Part shown: piece by piece, positions 41,845 through 47,840 of the stretch
How the letters are laid out: each line of letters begins with the position of its first letter
Numbering within the stretch: the first letter of the stretch is position 1
Origin: CAMQVM01 sp044433365
GTDB taxonomy: Bacteria; Bacteroidota; Bacteroidia; Bacteroidales; Rikenellaceae
DNA: 47,840 nt
Reading direction: 5' to 3'
Assembly: GCA_044433365.1 (NCBI GenBank)
Contig: JAWXTR010000008.1
Location: 1 to 47,840 of the forward strand
Notes under the pieces: model-generated
The model's database searches: none
What the model was told of the DNA's origin: nothing
What the model saw: the letters and a program-made list of their open reading frames with translations, nothing else
Made by a program: the position numbers and the translations under genes

Positions 41845-43797
41845 ATGAATGAAATTAAAAAAACAATATTACTAGTAATATTTTCATTGGGGTGTTCTAC
41901 ACACCTAGTAAACGCTCAAACTATTAAATATAAAACAATAGAAAAGGCTAATTTTTCAGAGTTTAGCAACTCAGAAAAATGGGGATGTGAGAATATTCCT
42001 TCATATATTAAAATGGATAATGAATGTATTACAAGTAATATTGTACCTTTAAAAAGTGATAGCGAAAAATATAAAAAAGATACAGGCAGCCTAACCTTTT
42101 CAAACAAAAAATGGAATCTAAATATTGGTGAGACTTTATGTTTGGAGTTAGAAAGTGGTAGTGGTTTTTTCATATATCCTCAAAGGGTTATTTCTTTGCT
42201 TATTGGCAATGAGAAGGTGTCGCTGTTTAAAGAGCAAAAAGATTTTTGTGTTGGTGTGGCTGGAGTTAACAGCATGGTCTACTTGGGGCAATTAAGGATT
42301 GTTAAGCCAAATTATCGTTTTAACAGCATCATTTATGTAGAACGCCTTACAAAAAATAAATTTCGCTGGTACCTAGACGGATATGGTATTCGCCGAGGCG
42401 ATGAAACAGACGAAATGTTGTATTATGGTGATTTTGAGATTAAAGATGCTAAAAAACAATTAAGTGTTGGATTTACAGTACCAACGTCATTCAATAAAAT
42501 GCTTACAATCAAAGAGTTTAGCAAAGGAACTATTGTAAACGAACTTCCAAGTGATGCCATCAAGCCAGTTATACTGCCAGTTGAAGCAGAAGCGTATAAA
42601 GTAAACATTAGATATGACAGCAAAGGTTTGGAGGGAGTTGATGCTCTAACCTTAAATAGTACTGAGGGTAAGGTTACTAAAGAGGAACTAAATAATCTTT
42701 CCACCTATTTGATTAAAAGACCACTACTTACTACAAACGACACCAATGTAATCTTTGCTTCATGGACAAAAGCATATATGATGGATTGGGTATATGAACA
42801 GACCCATAATCTATCCCTAATAAATAGGCTAATTGACCAATCAAGAACTCTTTTGACTTACAGAGACGATAAATATGGCAAATACAAGGTTAAAGTAACA
42901 AATGATAAAGCTATGTTTACAAAAGGGTGGATGCACTTTTCAGGCATGACTTATATTAACGGAGAAGTAGCTAGAGACAATATGGGTATCTCGTGCCAAG
43001 GTGCAGCTTTAAATTTCTTTGCTGCGGCTGCATTGGCTATCGCTAAAGATAAAACCATTTGGGATAAAACATATCAAGGAGTAACATACAAACAAATTGC
43101 TTTTGAACTATTAGATAATGTACACGAAACATGGGATTTTGTAATAGAACACTATCATGACAAAAAAACAAATCTTCTAATTTCTCCATCCTACGGCGAG
43201 GAAACTGTTGGAGCTGTTCCTCAGTGGAATAGAGTATTTCCATTGATGGCAGCAGGAAACAGTGTTGTCGATGCTTATGAAATTATGGGTGTAGACAACA
43301 AAAAAGCTGATAAAATAGATTCTATACTAAAGTCTATGTTTAAAGAGTTTTGGAAATATAGCCGCACAGTTGAAATAAATGACAAGAAGTGTCTTTTGTA
43401 CCCATACGGTATATATTTACTTGAAAATAATCCAAACCACACGGAAGATTTTGGACATGTTGGTTTTGATGCACGTGGATTTAGAGTGTTTAGTGAGAGT
43501 GGTCGTTATTGGAAACCAGAAGATAGCCAACTTATAGCAAACACCCTATCGCAATCAATGATTAAAGATAGCGAAGGAACTGTTACCAGCAACATGAATG
43601 GAACGAGTACTATGAAAAATTATAATTATTGGGGTTCACTCCCTCCAATGCTTTGGTTTGTTGAATTTGACGAAGAATTAGAGCATAAGCTAATGGATTA
43701 TACTGTTGGTTTGATGAATAAAAAAGAGTGTTTAGATGGACGTGTTGTTTTTCACGTATTACATCATAGAGCACAAAAATATGGAATAGAAAAATAA
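41845..43797 (+). CDS. Unrecognised 650-residue secreted PUL protein, possible alpha-toroid enzyme
   Basis: A signal peptide (HLVNAQT) is followed by two parts. Residues about 27-240 look all-beta (SGFFIYPQRVISLLIG, FRWYLDGYGIRRGDET, KQLSVGFTVPTSFNKML), like a concanavalin-type sandwich. Residues about 270-650 look all-alpha, with evenly spaced helices and short loops rich in Gly, His and Trp: GWMHFSGMTYING, SPSYGEETVGAVPQWNR (Glu452, Glu453), NHTEDFGHVGFDARGF (His532, Glu534, Asp535, His538, Asp542) and NYWGSLPPMLWF. That suits an alpha/alpha-toroid glycoside hydrolase, lyase or epimerase. I cannot match it to a named family. Its place between a GH29 gene and the remains of an IS110 element, in line with the other PUL genes, supports a role in breaking down the same glycan. 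Confidence 0.7.
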   Translation: MNEIKKTILLVIFSLGCSTHLVNAQTIKYKTIEKANFSEFSNSEKWGCENIPSYIKMDNECITSNIVPLKSDSEKYKKDTGSLTFSNKKWNLNIGETLCLELESGSGFFIYPQRVISLLIGNEKVSLFKEQKDFCVGVAGVNSMVYLGQLRIVKPNYRFNSIIYVERLTKNKFRWYLDGYGIRRGDETDEMLYYGDFEIKDAKKQLSVGFTVPTSFNKMLTIKEFSKGTIVNELPSDAIKPVILPVEAEAYKVNIRYDSKGLEGVDALTLNSTEGKVTKEELNNLSTYLIKRPLLTTNDTNVIFASWTKAYMMDWVYEQTHNLSLINRLIDQSRTLLTYRDDKYGKYKVKVTNDKAMFTKGWMHFSGMTYINGEVARDNMGISCQGAALNFFAAAALAIAKDKTIWDKTYQGVTYKQIAFELLDNVHETWDFVIEHYHDKKTNLLISPSYGEETVGAVPQWNRVFPLMAAGNSVVDAYEIMGVDNKKADKIDSILKSMFKEFWKYSRTVEINDKKCLLYPYGIYLLENNPNHTEDFGHVGFDARGFRVFSESGRYWKPEDSQLIANTLSQSMIKDSEGTVTSNMNGTSTMKNYNYWGSLPPMLWFVEFDEELEHKLMDYTVGLMNKKECLDGRVVFHVLHHRAQKYGIEK

Positions 43798-43907
43798 TCT
43801 TAATATATATAATTATGAAACCTCCATGCTAAAAAAAAATAGCACCCAAGATAATGAAATAGAGTTGTAAACTATTAACTTTGTGATGTTCACTAATACT
43901 TATCATC

Positions 43908-45150
43908 ATGGGAGCTATATCATTCAATCAAGTCGTATCCAAGGGGTGCGGACTAGATATACACAAAAAAGTTATAGTAGCAACTATTTCAAGCGAAGGT
44001 ATCCGTAAAGAAACACGAGAGTTTGGAGCTACTACACGATCATTGACAGAATTAAGAGATTGGTTATTGTTTCATGGCATCACACATGTTGCTATGGAGA
44101 GTACAGGAGTTTACTGGAAGCCCGTTTATAACATCCTTGAACCTTCATGATTGATAGTTTGGATTGTAAATGCACGTCATGTAAAAGCTGTTGTAGGCAG
44201 AAAAACGGATAAAACAGATAGTGCATGGCTGTGCAAGTTATTACTTGCAGGATTATTGCGCCCTAGCTATATTCCACCTAAGCAGCAGAGAGATCTACGA
44301 GATTTAACACGATATCGTAAAACTCTTATTGGCAATATTGCATCTAACAAAAACAGAATTATCCGTATTTTAGAAGATTGTAATATTAAACTATCTAGTG
44401 TTTTAAGCGACACACAAGGAGCAGTAGGTACGAAGATAGTTGATAGGTTACTAGATGGTGAAACCATTACTATGGAATTTATAGATTATATTTATCACGG
44501 CAAATTAAAAGCTAGCAAAGAGGATATATTTGAAGCATGCGAGGGATTTATGACACCAAACAATCTATATCTTTTACAACTAATAAAGAGTGATATTTCT
44601 AGTATTGAATCGTTAATAAATAGTTTAGATAGTCGAATAAAAGAGATGCTATCACCTTATTGCAATATATTAGATATGTTAAAAAAAGTTCATGGAATTA
44701 GCAATAAGAGCGCAGAAGATTTAGTAGCTGAAATAGGATTGGATATGAATGTTTTTCCATCTGAGAAACATTTAAGTTTATGGGTGGGTATTGCCCTAGG
44801 TAATAATGAGAGTGCTGGTAAAAAAAGTGGACGAATAACCCATGGTAACAAACAAGCAAAATATGTACACTTGTTGAAATTACTTGGGCAGCAACTAGAA
44901 CTAAAAAGACTTTTTACAGTGCAAGGTATCATAAATTGGCAGGCAGAAGAGGCAAAAGAGAGCCTTAATCGCAGTAGGACACTCGATCCTGAAATCTGTT
45001 TACAATATATTGAGCGAAGGCGTAGAGTATAAAGAACTAGGTGCTGATTATATAAATTCGAGATTGGAAGCTAAACGAAAGGCATATCTAACAAAAGAGT
45101 TGGAGGAACTAGGTTGTGATGTTGTAATTAGGGAGAGCAAAGCAGGATAA
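43908..45150 (+). pseudogene. IS110-family transposase, broken by a stop codon and two frameshifts
   Basis: The N-terminus holds GLDIHKKVIVATIS and MESTGVYWKPVYNILE (the RuvC-like DEDD catalytic part), and NARHVKAVVGRKTDKTDSAWL follows. An in-frame TGA at 44148-44150 splits the gene. The C-terminal Tnp_20 part (HGISNKSAEDLVAEIG, SLWVGIALGNNESAGKKSGR) carries the serine region. Near 44865 the reading frame shifts (LVEITWAATRTKKTF appears in another frame). Near 44957 it shifts again to RALIAVGHSILKSVYNIL, ending at 45150. The full protein would be about 410 residues, near the family norm, but this copy is dead. It lies between two PUL genes and splits the operon. Confidence 0.92.
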
Positions 45151-45199
45151 ACATCCCAGGCTTTTTATAAAACATAAAACAAAGGTCGATTTTTACTGA

Positions 45200-45310
45200 C
45201 ACTGTTATTTAAGGATAACACACGGTCGAGTATGAAACTGACATCAACGGCTAAACACCCACTGTTGTAGTCAAACTACGTGTATGAAATTTTATTTACT
45301 ACTTAGCCGT
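45200..45310 (+). ncRNA. Structured right flank of the IS110 element, candidate bridge-RNA region
   Basis: About 240 non-coding bases follow the transposase. Within them acggctaa (45247-45254) pairs perfectly with ttagccgt (45303-45310), enclosing gtagt-caa-actac (45267-45279). Upstream tgttat and ataaca form another stem (45203-45220). IS110-family elements encode a guide (bridge) RNA in a non-coding flank; in the IS1111 group it is on the right. That this is such an RNA is inference. Confidence 0.35.
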
Positions 45311-45433
45311 ATATTAAAACAATAACCAATTGCAATTATCTTATAGATAAGGACTGTATCTTATTTTGTCTTAAACTTAATTATCAACTTGCAAAATACT
45401 TTAAATCAGTATTTTGTTTATATAAAATTTCTT

Positions 45434-46942
45434 ATGAAAAAAATAATAATATTATTATTTACTGTTGCTCAATTTTCTTCAGTAAATTTTGCTGCTACTA
45501 AGCCAAAACAATACAAAGCAAATTGGGAGTCTCTAAGCCAACATGAAGAGATTCCTCAATGGCTTTCAGATGCTAAATTAGGAATCTATTTTCACTGGGG
45601 ACTATATTCAGTACCTGCTTTTAAGAGTGAATGGTATCCATATCATATGTATCGCAAAAATGAGATGATTTACAAACATCATAACGAAACTTATGGTAAA
45701 GATTTTGAATATCATCAATTTGCTGATATGTTTAAAGCAGAGAATTTCGATGCTAAAGAGTGGGCACAACTGTTTAAGAAATCGGGAGCTCGCTTTGCGG
45801 GTCCTGTAGCTATTCACCATGATGGATATGCAATGTGGGATAGTAAAGTTAATCCTTGGAACACTAAAACGATTGGTCCAATGAAAGACATTACAGGTGA
45901 ATTACTTAAAGAATTAAAAAAAGAGGGATTAAAAACCATTACAACCTTCCATCACTCCAGAAATTTACAACGTAATGCAGATAATCCAAAAGAGTGGGCA
46001 ACTTCAGGTAATTCTAACTGCGGTTATAATAGCCATTTTGCTTATGATCCTGATAGAGCAACTTCATCAAAAGATCCAAAATTAGCGAAATTATACGGTA
46101 ATATTCCAGATGCAGAATTTCAAAAATATTGGTACGACCTAATTAAAGAGGTTATAGATCAATATTCTCCTGATATGATTTGGTTTGACTCTTGGTTAAA
46201 CCTTATCCCTGAAGAAAACCGACAAAAAATGGCTGCTTACTACTTTAACGAGGCTCGTAAAAAGAAACAAGGTGTTACAATTGGCTTTAAACAGTGCGAT
46301 ATGCCTATTGAAGTCGGTATTAAAGATATTGAACAAGGGGGTAAAAAAGAGCTATCGGAGCGAGTATGGATGACTGATGTTACTTTAAGCAGAATGTCTT
46401 GGTCTTATATCAATGGACAAAGATATAAAACTCCAGAACTCGTTTTGCGTAACATGATTGATGTATGGAGTAAGAATGGTGTTGTGTTGCTAAACATCTC
46501 TCCTATGGCTAACGGAACTATTCCTGATGCACAACGTACAGTTTTAACCTCTATTGGTGAGTGGTTATCAAAATATGGTGAAGCAGTATATAATACTATT
46601 CCTTTTGATATTCATGGTTATGGAAGCGCTGCCGCAAAAGATAATCATCATGGTGGACAGACAGCAAACGTGCAATACACTAGTAAAGATGTTCGTTTTA
46701 CATGCTCGAAAGATAATAAATCAATGTATATGTTCTTTTTAGGCAAACCTGAACCTGGTAGATTAGAAATTTCTCAACTTGGTTCACACCGCTACCCTAC
46801 TCGAGGAAAAGTTAAACGAGTAACATTACTTGGAACAGATACAGAGGCTAAATTTGAAGTTACGACAAACAATGCTTACATCACTATTCCAGATGTTCCA
46901 ATGAATGAAATCGCAACAGTATTCAAATTTGAACTAGAGTAA
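45434..46942 (+). CDS. GH29 alpha-L-fucosidase 2 (secreted)
   Basis: A 502-residue enzyme paralogous to the GH29 at 40264. The start at 45434 (MKKIIILLFTVAQFSSVNFA) is preferred to the in-frame ATG 45 bases upstream because it opens a proper type I signal peptide. It shares KLGIYFHWGLYSVPAF, GPVAIHHDGYAMWDS and DMIWFDSW (nucleophile Asp252) with the first enzyme, then a C-terminal beta-sandwich. It is not a lipoprotein, so it should be periplasmic, whereas the paralog is membrane-anchored. Different location or linkage preference would explain keeping both. It follows the IS110 remains, so its expression may depend on a new promoter in the 45311-45433 stretch. Confidence 0.9.
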   Translation: MKKIIILLFTVAQFSSVNFAATKPKQYKANWESLSQHEEIPQWLSDAKLGIYFHWGLYSVPAFKSEWYPYHMYRKNEMIYKHHNETYGKDFEYHQFADMFKAENFDAKEWAQLFKKSGARFAGPVAIHHDGYAMWDSKVNPWNTKTIGPMKDITGELLKELKKEGLKTITTFHHSRNLQRNADNPKEWATSGNSNCGYNSHFAYDPDRATSSKDPKLAKLYGNIPDAEFQKYWYDLIKEVIDQYSPDMIWFDSWLNLIPEENRQKMAAYYFNEARKKKQGVTIGFKQCDMPIEVGIKDIEQGGKKELSERVWMTDVTLSRMSWSYINGQRYKTPELVLRNMIDVWSKNGVVLLNISPMANGTIPDAQRTVLTSIGEWLSKYGEAVYNTIPFDIHGYGSAAAKDNHHGGQTANVQYTSKDVRFTCSKDNKSMYMFFLGKPEPGRLEISQLGSHRYPTRGKVKRVTLLGTDTEAKFEVTTNNAYITIPDVPMNEIATVFKFELE

Positions 46943-47002
46943 TTCTTTTAAATGTAACCGTCTCCGCACTCACGCATTGACCAAAATTTCTTACAGGGTT
47001 GT

Positions 47003-47840
47003 ATGGCTGATAACTCTTTGATAAGTCAAATTATATAGGGGAGTTCTAAATTCTGTATTTTGAGAGATTTTTTGTTTTAAGGCTTTATATTTGGATTTTG
47101 CGAATATAGGCTGTAGTGGCTCCTACCGCCTTTATTTGTAAAATTCAAAGATGAAGCCTTAAAACGGAAAAGCTCCGAAAGTCAGATTTTAGAAATTCCC
47201 TAAAGATAAATTCCAATACCATCTACCAGAGTATCGCCAAATAGAGAGATTCAAAGCATTATGGATAAATATTATCCCATCTACCATTAATCGTTGGGTT
47301 CATAAAGTAGCTGACAAACTGCTGTTGTTGTATAAGTTGCAAATGGAAGATATCTTAGATAGTGACTATATCCAAGTAGATGAAACAACGGAAAAGGTTT
47401 TAGATAAAATAAGTAAGAATAAAACAGCGTATCTATGGCTAGTAAGGAGTCCGATGAAAAAGTCTGTATTTTATTACTACAACGATGGCTCTAGGTCGCA
47501 AGAGGTGATTTTAAAACTACTAAAAGATTATCAAGAAGCTTTACAAACTGACGGATATCCGGTTTATAATATTTATGCGGGGAAGAAAGGAGTACTTCTG
47601 TTAGGGTGTTTAGCTCATGTATGTAGAAAGTTTGAGAATGCACTAGAGGTTGACCCCAAAGCACAAAAAGCACTAGATTATATAGCTTTACTTTACACGA
47701 TAGAGGCAAATTTAAAGGCAAGAGAAGCAACAATTGAGGAAACTCTTCGAGAGCGAAAGGAAAAGTCGTACCCTATACTCAGATCATTTGAGAAGTGGGT
47801 AATGGATGAATCGATTTATCACACTCCAAAATCATTAATG
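47003..47840 (+). pseudogene. IS66-family transposase interrupted by a family A element, runs off the window
   Basis: The part before the repeat reads MADNSLISQII (47003-47035). The part after it is open from 47208 to the window end (211 codons) and reads FQYHLPEYRQIERFKALW, VDETTEKVLDK, AYLWLVRSPMKKSVFYYY, LLGCLAHVCRKFENAL, all typical of IS66 TnpC with its DDE region (first Asp in VDETT). The usual continuous region around SQII-KFQYHLP is split by 170 bases. The upstream bases 46943-47002 probably hold more of the same gene, frameshifted. The end lies outside the window. Confidence 0.85.
47034..47204 (+). repeat. Family A foldback element, full copy 3 (171 bp)
   Basis: It runs from tataggggagttctaaattc to aaattccctaaa, with the same internal parts as copy 1 (ttttgagagattttttgttt, then gtagtggctcctacc and aagctccgaaagtcagattt). 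Its borders read TATA and TAAA rather than TTAA. It interrupts an IS66 transposase. Confidence 0.85.

Noticed and set aside
44151..45032. Separate 293-residue protein starting with TTG
   Set aside because: It continues the IS110 transposase in the same frame after a TGA; it is the rest of a broken gene, and its C-terminus is also frameshifted.
45389..45433. Upstream ATG of the second GH29 gene
   Set aside because: The extra 15 residues (MQNTLNQYFVYIKFL) would precede a normal signal peptide; Met16 at 45434 is the better start.

Overview
The window is AT-rich chromosomal DNA of a Bacteroidota bacterium, most likely order Bacteroidales. This rests on the SusC/SusD pairs, a one-protein hybrid two-component regulator, PorT-like and SLBB outer-membrane proteins, Bacteroidota-type -7 promoter elements (TAnnTTTG), and the near absence of Shine-Dalgarno sequences. 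No rRNA, tRNA or CRISPR array was found. Genus cannot be read from the sequence.

Left part (1-9.4 kb): a PfkB sugar kinase, a small beta-barrel protein, a lipid-anchored FAD oxidoreductase with a C-terminal beta-sandwich-like tail, and a 1.1-kb non-coding stretch. That stretch holds a candidate structured RNA, a 33-residue basic ORF with its own terminator, and unusual inverted repeats. A DbpA-type DEAD-box helicase and a large SLBB polysaccharide-export protein follow on the minus strand.

Middle (9.6-23.5 kb): a mostly co-directional housekeeping run on the plus strand. It comprises an Ig-like lipoprotein, a beta-barrel protein, rbfA, a LolC/E-like permease, a DUF4296-type lipoprotein with C-terminal repeats, an amidohydrolase, a radical SAM protein, prfB with a programmed +1 frameshift, an acyl-CoA ligase, a cyclophilin, a ferredoxin, a small membrane protein and an ECF sigma factor.

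Right part (23.9-47 kb): a polysaccharide utilization locus (PUL). A divergent hybrid two-component regulator faces two SusC/SusD pairs, followed by a heparinase II/III-like enzyme, a GH29 fucosidase, an unrecognised 650-residue secreted protein and a second GH29. SusC/D would bind and import oligosaccharides, the lyase-like enzyme and fucosidases would cut them, and the regulator would switch the locus on from an operator-like pair of direct repeats. A fucose- and uronate-containing glycan is a reasonable inference, not a demonstrated substrate. A decayed IS110-family element lies inside the PUL, and a broken IS66 transposase closes the window.

Two families of short non-coding repeats are spread through the intergenic DNA. 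Family A is a 171-bp foldback element with TTAA-like ends (three full copies, one divergent long copy, several fragments). Family B is about 190-205 bp with inverted ends and a terminator-like core (three full copies and fragments). A has landed inside B and inside the IS66 gene, so it has been mobile. Both families often sit exactly at gene ends, sometimes supplying the stop codon.
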